Shown: positions 33,590 through 45,639 of the stretch, in pieces
How positions within the stretch are numbered: position 1 is the stretch's first letter
How the letters are laid out: the number at the start of each line of letters is the position of its first letter
Source of the DNA: Varanus komodoensis
Taxonomy: Eukaryota > Chordata > Lepidosauria > Squamata > Varanidae
Direction of reading: 5' to 3'
Assembly: GCF_004798865.1 (NCBI RefSeq)
Contig: NW_025335568.1
Location: 54,951,423 to 55,015,422, forward strand
DNA: 64,000 bases
Notes under the pieces: model-generated
Told to the model about the DNA's origin: nothing
Databases searched by the model: none
Seen by the model: the letters and a program-made list of their open reading frames with translations, nothing else
Translations under genes and position numbers: made by a program

Positions 33590-34265
33590 AAAAATATTGA
33601 TTTTACAATATATACTCATACAGTCGCATTATTAACTTCTCTAATAATACAATTAATGTACGCAGTGGTTAACTAGCCTGTTCCTATGCTATTAAAACCT
33701 AGTAGACCAGAAATCAAGGTGATCAACTGGAGATCAACCCTCAAAAATTCATCAGAACTGGGTACCAGATTCTAACGAAATCATCTCTTTTTATTTCCCT
33801 TCTAGCCAAATGGAAATGGGTGGACAGCTTCTCCATCAATGCCACTGACGATAGCCTATCTAGGTATTTCCTAAATGAAAGCCCATGGGCATCTTTCTGA
33901 AACCTTGCAAACTTGGTTCTTGCAGCTGCCAGAAGTATTGCCAACAATTCTATACAATTTAGTCTTCCCTTCTCCCTAGTGAACAATGAAACAAGTAAGA
34001 AAGTTTCACTAGGGGTAATTGTTTGTCATGTTAGCTTGGTCAACCTTTCTTTTGCTTCATGCCAATAGGACTTGCTTTTTGGACAAAATAACCACATATG
34101 TTCAAGTGAACCCCTTAAGCCAGAGTTTCTCCAGCATGTATCGGGTAAGTGGTGACTAATTTTATGCAATGTTGTGGGTCATAAATCCCATTTACGAACT
34201 GTCTTTAAAATCATCCTTTGGATCTAGCTGATACTGACTGAGAGGTATCATTTCTGGTGGTGGAA
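33590..34265 (-). mobile_element. L1-clade LINE, ORF2 C-terminal end
   Basis: A minus-strand frame (33741-33986) encodes LLAILLAAARTKFARFQKD, LSSVALMEKLSTHF and RDDFVRIWYPVLMNF. This matches the L1 ORF2 C-terminus, which reads along the lines of AARLLIA, LEKL and F--IW-P-L. Upstream, in a shifted frame, GSLEHMWLFCPKSKSYWHEA gives the C-terminal zinc-knuckle-like block with H and CP. The expected downstream stop follows, with a short A/T-rich 3' end near 33590. Frame changes and stops show it is dead. It is the only L1 copy I recognise in the window. Confidence 0.8.
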
Positions 34266-34279
34266 GACATTGTCTGATG

Positions 34280-34720
34280 TATTTGCTTGCTTACTTTATT
34301 TATTTATTTATTGAATTTTTACTTCAGCCAGAAGCCCAACATTTCTCTGGTAGTAAACAAGATCAAAGACATAAGACAGACACAATGAAACAAAGAAATA
34401 AAACTGATAAAATCACTAAAACAGCCAATAACAATGAGACCACTGTTGCTGTATCAAAATTAAAAACACTGGCATAGTGATACAATCCAACGAGGTCACC
34501 ACTGCTGTAATCAAGTTAGAAATACAGGCACAGTAATGATATAAAATGGAAGGAGAAATGGGTAGGCATCAGGTGTACCTCCCTGGGAACTGATTCCTTA
34601 AACAGGGTGCCACAACCAAAAAGGCCCTTCTTCTGGTCACCACCTCCCTGACCTCCCTTGGATGGGGCTTCCTGAGAAGGACCACAGAAGATTATGTTAA
34701 GGCCCAGATAGGTGCATACG
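34280..34720 (-). mobile_element. L2-clade LINE, 3' end
   Basis: The minus strand runs from GAAGCCCCATCCAAGGGAGG, then AAGAAGGGCCTTTTTGGTTG (the family has GAGGGCCTTTTCTGTGGTGG), down to a T-rich 3' UTR. It ends in AATAAATAAATAAATAAAGT at 34290. This is the 3' end of the same L2-type LINE found at 42059 and 45640, and it abuts the L1 fragment. Confidence 0.65.
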
Positions 34721-34869
34721 GGAATAATATATCTGCATTCTGCTTACTACAGCGCCACCCAGAGGTTATGTAACAGAAAAGCAGGGAGGAAATACTCTGA
34801 GAAGAGTGATCAGATCACTGCTCCGTGTAGAAAAGCCTTCTGAGAAACAAGGAAGAGCTGAACACAGAA

Positions 34870-35065
34870 AAGGACAAATGCCTTCCCACTGCAAATAATT
34901 TAACCATGGAATGTGATACCACAGGATGTGGCAACAGCCACCAATTCAGATGACTTTAAAGGGGGATTTTAACAAATTTAGGGAAGGTAAAACTATCAAT
35001 GGCAGCTAGTCACAATGACCATATGCGGCTTCTGGGATCAGAAACACCATGTGCCTGGGAATCTG
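34870..35065 (+). mobile_element. CR1-lineage LINE, 3' fragment
   Basis: AATTTAACCATGGAATGTGA, CCACAGGATGTGGCAACAGC, CACCAATTCAGATGACTTTA and AAACTATCAATGGCAGCTAG follow the end of ORF2 and the start of the 3' UTR of the GTTCTTATG-tailed CR1 lineage. It stops at about 35065, before the 3' terminus. Confidence 0.7.
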
Positions 35066-38039
35066 TTATAGAGGAACAGCACGGGGAGTGGTAGGATGGT
35101 CACTTATGCATTGCCAAAGAAAGAGGAAGCACCTCACCGATGTGAAAACAGGTGGACCACCCTGGGCCCTCAAGAGCCACCCAAGGGTACTAGCTGCTGT
35201 ATTCACCTTGATCTCAGCCTGCAGTTTGGGGATGGCAGGTTTGAACATCACTCCACATTAAAGCAAAGACAAAGCCACCCAAAGCATTCAAAACTACCAG
35301 GTTAGTCCCAATACTATATCAGCTGTAAGAACAGAATTCTTTAAAATAAATCCCATAATCCTTTGGAATTGCAGTTCAAATAAATGCCTGCATGAAGAGT
35401 ATAAAAGAATTTCTGTAATGTTTGCTTGTGTCTTCCTGAATGCTTTATTTCTATGGTGTAACATGATGATTACAGGGCGCAGAAGGAGGGCGGTTAAAGG
35501 AAGAATATTGGGAAATCCATGAGGCTTACAAGAGAAGCTATATGCATAAATGTGTTTTCACTCAGATATACAAATAAATCCACTGAAGTTGCTAAACGTC
35601 ACAACAATGTTAGTCATTTTTTTTAAAGAAAAACAAAATTGAGAGAGAGATAAACTTTGTAAATCTTCCCTGACTAGTCCCCTGCAGTGAGTTCTTACTC
35701 CTCACAGATAACCAGATAAAATAGCTTCTTACTAACCCCATTCAGATCATTTTGTTGGACACATCAATTGGTAAGTGGAAAAATGGGAGGAAATACTGGC
35801 AAATGCCTTTCTTATTCAGTCAGCGCTGTCCACTTGCTCGGTCCCACCTCCCTCCTTATGGAAACAAGGAATGCTGAACCAGCCAGGATCTTTTAGTCAT
35901 CTTGACATGTGCTGAAAAATTGATGCCAAAAAAAAAAAAAAATAGTCACAGGTCACATACGATCAAACCACTAGTCCAAATATTGTTTTAAAACAACCTT
36001 AAGCCCTAGATTGTCAAATAATTTATTCTTGGTAGCGATGTGTGAGGAATCTGGTTTAAGGGTGGGGATCTCCTGGATTTGTTCAGTTTGGTTCCCCAAA
36101 TCCCAGTCCACTTTTTTCTGCCCAAGCACTGGAATACAAGTGGGGATCCAGCAGGAAGCGAGTCCAAGTGAGTCTGTGAGGCTGGTTTGCGCTTTGCATG
36201 CTCCACACAAAGAAGCTGCTAGCATCCCCAAGCGTTTGTGCATTTGTGGACTTGAACCCGGCTTGTTTCACTTCCTGGCCAGGGCCAACCATGAGAAAGG
36301 CATCCAGCAAGTGCGAGAGAGCCAGATTCCAGCCGCAGCTTCATGCCTCTGCTTCTTGTTGCCAGTGTAATTCTCCCACATCAAGCTCTCCTTTGCTTTG
36401 CCAGTCTCATCTTTTACATAGCTTTTCAGAGATACTGTTTTGGCATTGCAGAGCTATTTCGGGCTTTGTCCTGCGCCCCCCTCCCCCCACCAGCAGATGC
36501 TCATAAGTCTCCAAAATGAGCAGCCCAAGGTGCCAATCCCGGCTCCCACCACATCTTGTGCCCTGTATTTTCTCAAGATGGACCATTTTTGGTGCCTAGA
36601 TTTAGGGCTGGCAAGGACAGGAAAGAGGCTGAGATGTTGACTGTCATCAGGGCTGCTCTGCGGCCCCAGCCTCCTTCCATCCCTGCCACCTGACACATCC
36701 CCTTTCCCCCTCCAAGGCCCACACGTGACCTCAGTCAGGGGCAGCCAGTGTGGTTCTGTCTGCCTTCAGCACTGAGTTTGGATGACCAGAGTTCAGACTC
36801 CTCAAATCCTTGGTCTCTCAAATGATGTCAAGAGGCCAGAGGACTAAACCCTTAGGGACATATATTTGCTAGTTTTTGAAATTCACAGACAGCTACTTCT
36901 ACAATTAATCTCAAGACCAGCCTGTACAGCAACATCAGCCACTGACAAGGCCAAGCTTCCTCCTTTAAGATGAAAATCTTCCATTTTGGCAAGCTGGCAG
37001 AGGGAAGTCCTCTCTTTGAAGGGTTTAAGGTCTACCCTTAAAAGTTTACCCTTTTAAAGTCAGGTTTAAGGATAGACAACTCTATGAACACAGAGCAGCC
37101 GAGGTCTTGAAATTGCAGCCTTTCCATGTATTAAAGGATGGAACCAGCACCTCTTTCCTCAGGTTCTTTCTTACCTTCACAGGAAAAAGGGATTTCTTCT
37201 GTAACACATCTCAGCTTTGTGAGGGGGAAAAACCTTCTAGCTTTTCCATCAGTGTTGTGATTCACATGAGTCACATATCATGCATTCAAGTCTTCAAAGC
37301 ATCTCACATGCATTTTTGAGTTGTGATATTTCCATTCTGGTGCTTTTCAGATGTCTCCTTAGCCAGCCAAGTAGGAATAGCTCAGTGAAACAGAAACAGG
37401 AAACTTAGCATACCATCTGAACCAGGGTTCCTGGGTGGATATCCTCCATAAAAGCCAGGAACCAGGGTTTGTCCTTGAGTTACAAATCATGACTTGTTTG
37501 GGAACAACAAGCCAGAAGGCACAGATGATGATGATGAGGAAAATATGCAGTTTTGCAATACAGCTAAAAGCAAACCTGTAAGCCAAATGGCTTACAGAAA
37601 ACGCTGCACAAACTTCTAAAGGCAGGCGGCTCTTACTGAGTTACAACTGACAAGGGCAGTTCATGTCATGCGTTGACACGGCTGCCATTCTGAATTTGGC
37701 ACGCAATCCCCAAAGGACACATATAGCCTGTAACCGAGAAAGTGTTTAGTGTCTAGTTAGGGCTGAAAACTGATAGGCACATGCAAATTTGGGTGCCAGC
37801 CACTTGCTTATTAAGACAGAAAGAATGATAAATTCATGTACTACCAGTAGAAGAGGCTGGCTTGTTCTCCCACGACTGGTATTAATAAAATACGCATGCT
37901 TGATCTCACTTCCCTATAATTTTAGTGAGGAATTCCCTTGCTTCCTGTGCATGGATATAATTCTCCTTGTATCCAAGTTTTGCTTCTTCCTGCAGTTTAC
38001 ATGAAATAAATAAATGAATAAATTAATTACATGAACTGG
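35066..38039. other. Unassigned non-coding DNA
   Basis: About 3 kb with no gene I can support. An A15-like run is at 35929-35942. A decayed SINE-like head may lie near 36746-36810. An ACCAGGGTTT / AAATCATGACTTG palindromic-repeat remnant is near 37430-37500. Confidence 0.45.
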
Positions 38040-38155
38040 GTCCAGATTTAGCCATGCTTAAAGTTGACTGATTTAAAACCAACAGGGCTTAAGTTAGTGT
38101 TTATTTCAGTAGGTCTACTCTACATAGCACTAACACTGGATCCAACCCAATATGT
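38040..38155 (+). repeat. Short dispersed repeat (ACTTAAGTTAGT family)
   Basis: ATTTAGCCATGCTTAAAGTT, CAGGGCTTAAGTTAGTGTTT, CAGTAGGTCTACTCTACATA and CTGGATCCAACCC follow a short palindromic repeat that is very common in squamate non-coding DNA. The class is unknown to me. Confidence 0.5.
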
Positions 38156-38360
38156 GTCACTGATTTACCAAAATAAACTTAATTATGTAACAGGATTCCT
38201 AAATACTTATTATTTTAGCTATATAAACTGTAAGAAAAGTATCTTGTGCCGTAATCCAGCCTCCTGGCCTGGATCTGGCTTGCCAGGATTCCGCAGTGAG
38301 CCATGCCCATCTCCCCTGGACCTATTTCCATTGGTGGTCTCATGGCTTTTGTGTAAAATA

Positions 38361-38460
38361 ATAGAATTCTAAAATAGTAGAGTTGGAAGGGCCATGAAGG
38401 CCATCAGGTCCAATTCCCTGCTGTTGCAGGACACCAAGTTACACCATCCCACTCAGAGGG
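38361..38460 (-). mobile_element. CR1 LINE 3' terminus
   Basis: ATAGAATTCTAAAATAGTAG, AGTTGGAAGGGCCATGAAGG and GGTCCAATTCCCTGCTGTTG, followed by the ATCCCACTCAG end, is the complement of the canonical amniote CR1 3' end. About 100 bp remain. Confidence 0.85.
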
Positions 38461-41400
38461 GTAGCTTCCTCCCGCCTCCACCCCTGGTTTCTACCAAGGC
38501 TTACTGGCTAGCAGTAGTCACTTAAAGCCACAACATGCTAATACTTGTTGTATAAAGGGAACCATGTATTTGGGATGAATGGAGCAGTGAGTCCACCACT
38601 TGTGCACCCCCATTTATGTCAAAGTGATCCTCTCAAGAGGTACATTTGTTCCAATGTGCCTTGCACAGCTTTCTGCAGTCCTCCGCCAGTCCCACGTGCC
38701 CCAGCGGGCACCAGCAGCCTTTGCTTTGCCCAAGATGATGACAGGAATACAGCACTGGGAACTTCTCCAAAAGCAAATTCAGCCCTTGGAGTGAGGAGGT
38801 TCCCCCTCAATGCAGTTAGCACTATGCTATGCACACCAGAAATAAGGAGAGGTAAAATATCCCCCCCCCCCCCGTGTGCTTCCATCATCATCTCACAGGC
38901 TTGGAAAGCAAAAGGAAAACCTATTTATAATGAACAAGACAATCCCAATACTGATTTCTCAGAATTCTGACACCAGAAAAATCCAAATACACCATTAAAG
39001 TGGTTTTTCCTCTCCAACAGCAGGTTTTCTGTCTTCAAGTTGATTTTGTCCCAGTAAAACCTGCTGGTCTGAGGGTACGGCCAGTGGCCCTAGGAGCTGT
39101 GAATCTTCTGAATCCATTTCCTTCCCAGACCTCTACCCCATCCCACCAATAATGCCTCCTTTTCCCAGTGTCCAATGTTGCAGAAATAAGGAGCGTGCCA
39201 TTTCCACAGGAGCTGAGACCCGGAGGACCTCTTGCTCACTAAATTACACAACTGATGATCACAGCGTACATACTTTGGCTTCATACGCTTCCTTCCCCAC
39301 CCTAAACTGTGCCACTCTCACTACCACCTCACCTGCCAAGAGGGCCCACCAGCAAGCGTTCACCACAGCAAGAGAGCAACTGCTGCAAAATGCTGCCAGC
39401 CACCAGCACAACCACTGCAGCTTCCTACCTGTCAGCCCGACCTGCCTACCTGTTTGGCCTGCTGGCCAGCACCCATCCACTCTCTTCTGCTTGGTTCTCC
39501 GCTGTGGGCGTCCTGCAAGAGGGTGGCCCACCCCTTGCAATTCACCAGCTGACCTCTTGTGAGAGCCCTGTAACTGAGCCACAAGACAGAAACAAGGGAG
39601 TCCGTGCGGGATCAGCTGGCCAATAGGAAGGCTGGCCAGCCAAGCAAGCCAGAAGCGAGGAAGCAGGTAGCAGAAAGCCAGCGGGATTGTGGGAAGCAAG
39701 CAGTGGAGAGAGAAGTGAGCAGCTGACCTGCTCATCTGTCCATCTGCCTCTGTGCTCCACCTCTGGGTCATCTTTGGCCAGTCCCAACTTGATCTTTTAG
39801 CCTACCACCACTGGCAGGGATTTCCTCTGGCCAGACACTCTATTGACTCATTGAAAAGACCCATGAGAATGTGTGCAAGTTTGTGCATGTGCCTAGAAAG
39901 ACACTTTCAGTAACACATTCAATATGATTGATGCATCTGATACCCTCCATAAGTTTGGACTACAGCACCCAGCAATCCTGCCCATTGGCCACGCAGTCTC
40001 AGGTTGGTGGGAGCTGAAGACAAAGCCACCTGGACAGAACTGGCAGATTTGTCATGCCCTCTGCTGCCACTGGTTACTTGCTCCAAAGTCAAAGGCTCAG
40101 ATCAGGGGTAGCTCTTTGTTTAGATGATCACTTGCATTAAGCCTCTGTGAATCTGCATGGCTTCTATCTTGGCTTTCCATGAGTCTTGAAATGTTGTCAG
40201 AGATTCCTACAAGTCATAGGCAGCTGGAGGGGAATGCGCCTGCATTTTGCCAGGGGTTCCAGCCAAAAACAAACAATACTGCTTGTTTATGAGGAGTCCC
40301 ACACATAACCGCACTCTCACACTGATGCATACACAACCGTACTGATCCTACTGATCTTCAGCCTATAGTTCTTTAGCCTTTAGGATGATGATGGATAACA
40401 TTTCCTGCTGCAAACATAGGGGCTTACCTTCATCTTGGCCTCATGGAATCAATTGGAAGGTAATTTGGCAAGAACATCTTGACAGTGGAAGCATTGCTTC
40501 AAGGATGGAAACATTTTCTCTCTCAGGATGAAAGTGTGGCCAGAATTGTCTTTGGAATGTTAGCATCATTGTATGGTGCTCAAAAGCAACACAACTTACA
40601 GCTTCACAATTCCAGTGGTGTGACACAGGGACCATATTTAATCAGTTCAAAGGGAGGTGATTCCTGTCTTTTAGGAACATGGCTTACCAAGGAATTTGTC
40701 CTAAGAGCAAAATTCCTACAGAATGAAGGAAAGTGAAAACATCTTTCTGTCCCTTGAGACTTACTGCTGCTTTCCTGTTGAACATTTTAGTAGGTCATGA
40801 AAGAACCAAAGTTTGAACCCTGTTCAATAGAAGCTGGGGCCATCATAGACCACTATGACCAGATGAAGTTTTTTTCATCTATATCAAAGCCAGGTCACTT
40901 TCCAGTCTGAACTTCTAGTGTGTGTATTTAACATTGTGGACTTATTTTGAGGGTGGACTAACAATTGGAATAAATAAAATAAATTGGGGTATTTTACTGC
41001 ATAAAATATGACTGAAGTATAAGAATAAAAAGATCAAGGGAGAACCAGCTTCTAAAATTCTTGGGCCATGTTTGTTCTGTTTCTCATCAGGGGCAGAGCA
41101 AACAGATGATTTTTTAAAAAAATGTATTTACAAACATTTTATCATCTCTGATTAAACCGTGCCACAGAGACTAAACAAAAAGTAATGTGAAATGCAGACC
41201 CATGTCATGGAGATATCCCTGAAGCATTGCGCATTTGGGGTGGACAGCCCAAGAAGGATACCGTTCTTTGTTATTATATAAATTTGCTTGGTGCCGTAAT
41301 TGCCTGGAATGGTAACCAAAAAATGCAATGGTTACAAAGCAGAGAGAAGAATGGCTGGAGGGCAATGCTGTGCCTGGACGGGAGATTGCTCAGTTTCCTG

Positions 41401-42058
41401 ATGCAAGTTGGAAAGCAGAGTAGTAGATGAGGGAAATAAACACACATCCATAAGGAAGTCTTGGTGCATGGAGTGGAAATCCATTGGATTCCTTGGCTCA
41501 GCTCCCCAGACTCTGCCCTGCCCCGCTCTTTGCCTTGCACGGAGCATTCACATGGGTGCCGGAAGGAAACAAGCCCAAGCGAGTCCGTGAGGCTGCCGGC
41601 CTGGCACATGGCACCAGTGCGCCGTCTGTGCAAGCAGAGTTCTGCTTCCACACACGTGACACACCGGCTTTACATACATACATTGCGTGGAGAAGGATCC
41701 CTTCATCGTGAATAATCTGTATGAAGCACAATCTGAATCAGAACTGGGCATGTTTTGTGCCACACAATTAATCTGCCGTGTAAGCAGTACAAATGCAGTA
41801 TATGCCTTACTTGGGCGCCTATAGACAAAATGAATGCAGAAGCATTTGCTTGTTGAGGGGCTCCAAGCTTGTACCACAGCTCACAGGCTGACAAATTGAT
41901 TTGTCACTCATTGGAATTGATTAGGTGACCCCCCCCCCACCCATGCTTCTGACATTTGGTCTTTGGAACAGTGTAGTAAATACCTCTCCATCTCCTATGT
42001 TTAATCTTCAAAGGAGGCCCTTTTCTGAATGCCATGCGTGGGCTATATACATACATCA
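38461..42058. other. Unassigned non-coding DNA
   Basis: 3.6 kb without a supported gene. Contents seen: a C13 run at 38861-38873, a GC-rich stretch at 39300-39780 whose 170-codon minus frame is low-complexity and has no domain, and a MITE-like core at about 39958-40025. The repeat-free stretch 41700-41900 is a possible conserved non-coding element. A C run lies near 41929. Confidence 0.45.
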
Positions 42059-42200
42059 TGTATGTACAAAGGAGAAGGTCTTCATTGTGGTGGCACCCCA
42101 ACTTTCAAATGCCTTCCCAAGGAGAAACAATTGATCTCAACTTTATCTTCAAGTTACAAATTTTTAACTTGCATTTTTTAATGGAACAGAATGTTTTGTT
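42059..42200 (+). mobile_element. L2-clade LINE, 5' part of a split copy
   Basis: AGGAGAAGGTCTTCATTGTG, GTGGCACCCCAACTTTCAAA and GCCTTCCCAAGGAG match the family block GAGGGCCTTTTCTGTGGTGG, then CTCCCAGACT and GCCCTCCC. It continues after the CR1 insertion at 42435. Confidence 0.65.
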
Positions 42201-42434
42201 GCAAAACTCAGGGAACCAAGGTTCAATTTGGTCCTGGCAGTTAGGATCCCTTGGGTACGGAATGAACTTCCACAGGAGGTGGGAGAAGCCCCATCGGTGT
42301 GGGTGTTCAAGGATAGGCTGGACATGCACATGGTGAGCATGTCATGAGTAGAGCCAGCTGGAGCTGGGGTCAGACTAGATGGCCTGGGAGGTCCCTTCTG
42401 ACTCACTCTGTTTCTGTATTTCTATGTTTCTATG
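42201..42434 (+). mobile_element. CR1 LINE inserted in an L2 copy
   Basis: AAAACTCAGGGAACCAAGGT, GTTCAAGGATAGGCTGGACA, ATGGTGAGCATGTCATGAGT, GTCAGACTAGATGGCCTGGG and a tail of TTTCTATGTTTCTATG units mark the 3' end of the same CR1 subfamily as 17180. About 20 bp are lost between the CAATTTGG and CTGGCAGTTAGG parts. L2 sequence lies on both sides, so the CR1 is the younger insert. Confidence 0.85.
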
Positions 42435-42595
42435 TTTTTGTTTTGCTTGACAATTGAGTAGCTGTTTTAATCTATCTTTTTAAACTTTAAATGTATGGTT
42501 TCTATGCTGGATTTTGTTTTCTTGCTGTTAGCACTGTGTACACTACCTTGAGACTCCTTTTGGGTAAAGGATGGTGTATACATTGTGGAAACAAA
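42435..42595 (+). mobile_element. L2-clade LINE, 3' UTR part of the split copy
   Basis: AGTAGCTGTTTTAATCTATC, then a T-rich stretch and ACTACCTTGAGACTCCTTTT, GGGTAAAGGATGGTGTATAC and an AAACAAAT tail, is the 3' UTR and end of the L2-type element begun at 42059. Confidence 0.6.
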
Positions 42596-43084
42596 TATGC
42601 AGAATTCCTTTTCCACTACAAAGTCTTATGCTGTACATGAAAAGTCAGTGGGATATTGTGCTTAAACTGCTGGACCAGAACTAGGGAAACCCAATTTCAA
42701 TTTTCTACATCAGGCATTTATCATGCTTTTGTCATTCCTTCGTATAGCTGTTTTCAGGCATTTTAAACCAAGTTGTGACCTCCAGTTTCACTTCTGTGTC
42801 CACCTGGCACTTTCAGTGAGAGGTTGCTTTTTGTTTGCATGCTTGCTTGCTTTTTTAGATCAGGGAAAATGTAGTATTTAATTGTGAAAGCAAAAGAAAA
42901 TGTGATTTCCTTTTGTGTCTTTGCAATACATGGCCATGCCACAGTGCCCCTAGAGGTTATGCACTAGAAAAGCAAGAAATGAAATGCTGCTGCTTAGTGC
43001 TCAGCTCTCAATTCTGCAGCTTAACTAGAAGAAGATATGGAGGATTAACAACTGATTGATGGCTTTGCATAGAAACTTTCACTC
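42596..43084. other. Unassigned non-coding DNA
   Basis: No recognised feature. Confidence 0.5.
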
Positions 43085-43205
43085 TCCGCTCAGTCCTGAC
43101 ACTCATGCCCTTCTTGTGGGCTTCTCAGGGGCATCTGGCTGGCCACTGTGGAAGAATGGCCTTTGGTCTGATCCAGCAAGTTTCCTCTTATATTCTTCTG
43201 AACTT
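43085..43205 (+). mobile_element. CR1-lineage LINE, 3' terminus
   Basis: CTTGTGGGCTTCTCAGGGGC, ATCTGGCTGGCCACTGTGGA, CTTTGGTCTGATCCAGCAAG and the end TTATATTCTTCTGAAC give the GTTCTTATG-tailed CR1 3' UTR. Confidence 0.75.
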
Positions 43206-43778
43206 GATCCAATTACTACTAACAGGGCTATTGTGAGGATAAGAGAGCAGCATGCATCTTGTGTTGAACTGCCTGCAGGAAAGCTGAGATAACCTTGCAA
43301 TAACACCATAGTTGGTCCAGAAGAGCTTCGACAGAAGCATCTTCTCAGCTTAGCCTTCTTCCCAGGGACAATGTGCAGGTAACACTGGGAAAACCTGACC
43401 TGTGTATAGGAAAGACAGGACGTACATCTAAGTGAGATATGTGCAGCCATGTTTGGGGTTTATATTCATAGGGTGACTGGTCTCTCCACCCCCACCCCTC
43501 AATCTCTCCACATGTCAAACCAATACTATAATCTTTTTCAGAGGGGTAATAGGCATAGCACATGCTTTGCATGGGGATATGTGGAAAGTCCTTGGTTGAA
43601 AGTGTGGCATTTCCACTTTACCCTTAGAGCTCCTTTGGGAAAAATGCAACCAGTCACAGTATATAGGGCAGGATTAAGATGAACCATAAGTCTGATCCAG
43701 TGTAAGTAAACTGCTTATGTATTTAAAAAGTAGTTGGTATAGTCTCCCTGGAGTGAGCAGGAAAACATCTCACTTCTT
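43206..43778. other. Unassigned non-coding DNA
   Basis: No recognised feature. Confidence 0.5.
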
Positions 43779-43932
43779 ATAGAAACATAGAAAACAGAGC
43801 AAGTCAGAAGAGGCCTCCTGGGCCATCTAGTCTGACCTCCGGCACCAGCCGGCTCTGCTCACGACATGCCCACCATGTGGACGTCCAGCCTATCCTTGAA
43901 CACCCACACCGATGGGGCCTCAACGACGACCT
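43779..43932 (-). mobile_element. CR1 LINE 3' end
   Basis: ATAGAAACATAGAAAACAGA, GGCCATCTAGTCTGACCTCC, CTCACGACATGCCCACCATG and ATCCTTGAACACCCACACCG form the complement of the 3' end also present at 17180 and 42201. It is well preserved, suggesting a recent subfamily. Confidence 0.85.
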
Positions 43933-44029
43933 GTGTGTAAATTATTTCTGTTCATTTTAGCATACTCTTCTCCAGTATCCATCTTTATTTTTAAGCTTTC
44001 TAAACTTCACCTACATCCTAGAAGGATTT
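43933..44029. other. Short unassigned spacer
   Basis: No recognised feature. Confidence 0.4.
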
Positions 44030-44350
44030 TCCAGCAGAATATATAAAATATCAATTTCCAATACAATGCTGCAATGGCAATGAAAAATAAAATTAGCATA
44101 TTGATACAATGAGAATGAGAGACTGAACAAATATCATCCGGAAGAAAACATTACAATAAAAATGCCTTGGCAAATAAAAGCAGTTCAATCAGATGTTCTC
44201 CGGTGCACTATGTCAGTTTTGATTATACATCCTTTGGAAGGGTGTTCCAAAGCTGGCGTGCCACCACAGAAAAGTCCTTCCCTTTAGTGCACTAGAATAT
44301 TTTGAAGAAAGTGCACACTTCATGACATTCCCAAAGTCACCCCCTGGAGG
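44030..44350 (-). mobile_element. L2-clade LINE, 3' end
   Basis: TTTGGAAGGGTGTTCCAAAG and GCTGGCGTGCCACCACAGAA, followed by AAGTCCTTCCC, is the complement of the L2-type end (cf. 34280). The A/T-rich 3' UTR extends down to about 44030. Confidence 0.65.
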
Positions 44351-45639
44351 AGAATCCAAAGTTTAGGCAGCTGTTCCGATCCACTCCAGAAAAACAGCTC
44401 CTGCTGTTTCCAACACACCCAGAAGCAGGTCTTCTGCGAAGCAAGGGGGGGCTCATTGCCCAAGCCCCAAACTTCCCAACAATGTGTTCTTGCTGGGGAA
44501 ATTCCCCTTTGCATCTCCTGCAACTAAGCCCAGAGGGATTGGGGAATGTGAAGGGGGTTGACAGATGCCGGTGCCCTGCCAATAAAAAAGTGTGGGTGCC
44601 ACATGCCCATGGATGTGAGACCCTCGCATTTCCACCCTCCGTTGTATAGCCTTGTGCTCTTCACTGACGGCACCACTTCTGCCTCACTTCTCCATCCTGC
44701 CTGGAACTGCCTTCAGGAACATTTGCTTGGTGCTGCCTCCCTCCCTCTCCCTGCAAAGCTCCCTTCCATTTCCACAGTGCCTTTGGCTTAATTCCTCCAT
44801 AATCATCCCCCAAGTGAAACAAAGTTTAACATGTCCCTGCATGTGCTCTCAATTAATCCCCTGTTACCCTTGCCTCTCCTATTAGTGAAGCGAAAACTCC
44901 CCTCGGGACAGAACGGCTTGGTTATTACAAGCCTTCCCAGTGAAAGTTTGGGCTTGCTTGGGAGGGAACTCATCTGCTTTTCAGGAGTCTCTCCTGGCCT
45001 GCCACACTGCACATGTGCAGCTCATCACACTGACTCCTGGGAATTGTAGTGGCTGCCAGAGCAGCAAAAGGCAACCCGGCATCCCCTGGATGGAAAGATG
45101 AGCACGCTAATGAGAAACAGAGGTTAAGATGAGATCTAAGTGGTTTTGCGTGGCAGGAGGCGTGTGCAGAGGTGACCTTCGCTTCCATGTTGTTCCCCCA
45201 CGCACAGGATGCCCATAATTCCCCCAGTTCAGAGGCCTGCAGGCAGCCTTCTCAGACCATGCCCTAAATGAATGAATCACCTACATGGGATGACTCACCT
45301 AAGGAGTGGCTTTGTAGTTCGTGTTTTTATTCCATTTAAGAAGAGAGTTATTAGGAGCAAGGGGTTAACATAAAAGCATGTGTGCGCTTATGTCAGGGAG
45401 GTAGCCTGAAAAGCTTAATTGCTGAAAGCTGACTGCAGAGTCACAGAATCTTGTTTTGCACCTAAGGCTGGTGGAGTGCTTCCTTGTGGAAATGCGAGAA
45501 ACTCAGGTGCTCAACTCAGAATGCAGCTTAGTATTGTGATTCAGGCAGATTGCATTCAAAAACAGGTGATGATGATCTTTGGTGACATCATTATTCCAGC
45601 ACCCTTTCCTTGCTGTTCTTTTGTTGCCTTCACAGCCGT
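44351..45639. other. Unassigned non-coding DNA
   Basis: No gene. A MITE-like core (CTCCTGGGAATTGTAGTGGC) is at about 45034. The repeat-free stretches 44760-44960 and 45290-45420 could be aligned for conservation. Confidence 0.45.

Noticed and set aside
36746-36810. Possible SINE head
   Set aside because: Only loose resemblance to the TGGTTAGAG and TTCAAATCC pattern.
39259-39771. 170-codon minus-strand open frame
   Set aside because: Low-complexity, rich in W, C, L and A, with no recognisable domain. It reads as a product of GC-rich sequence.
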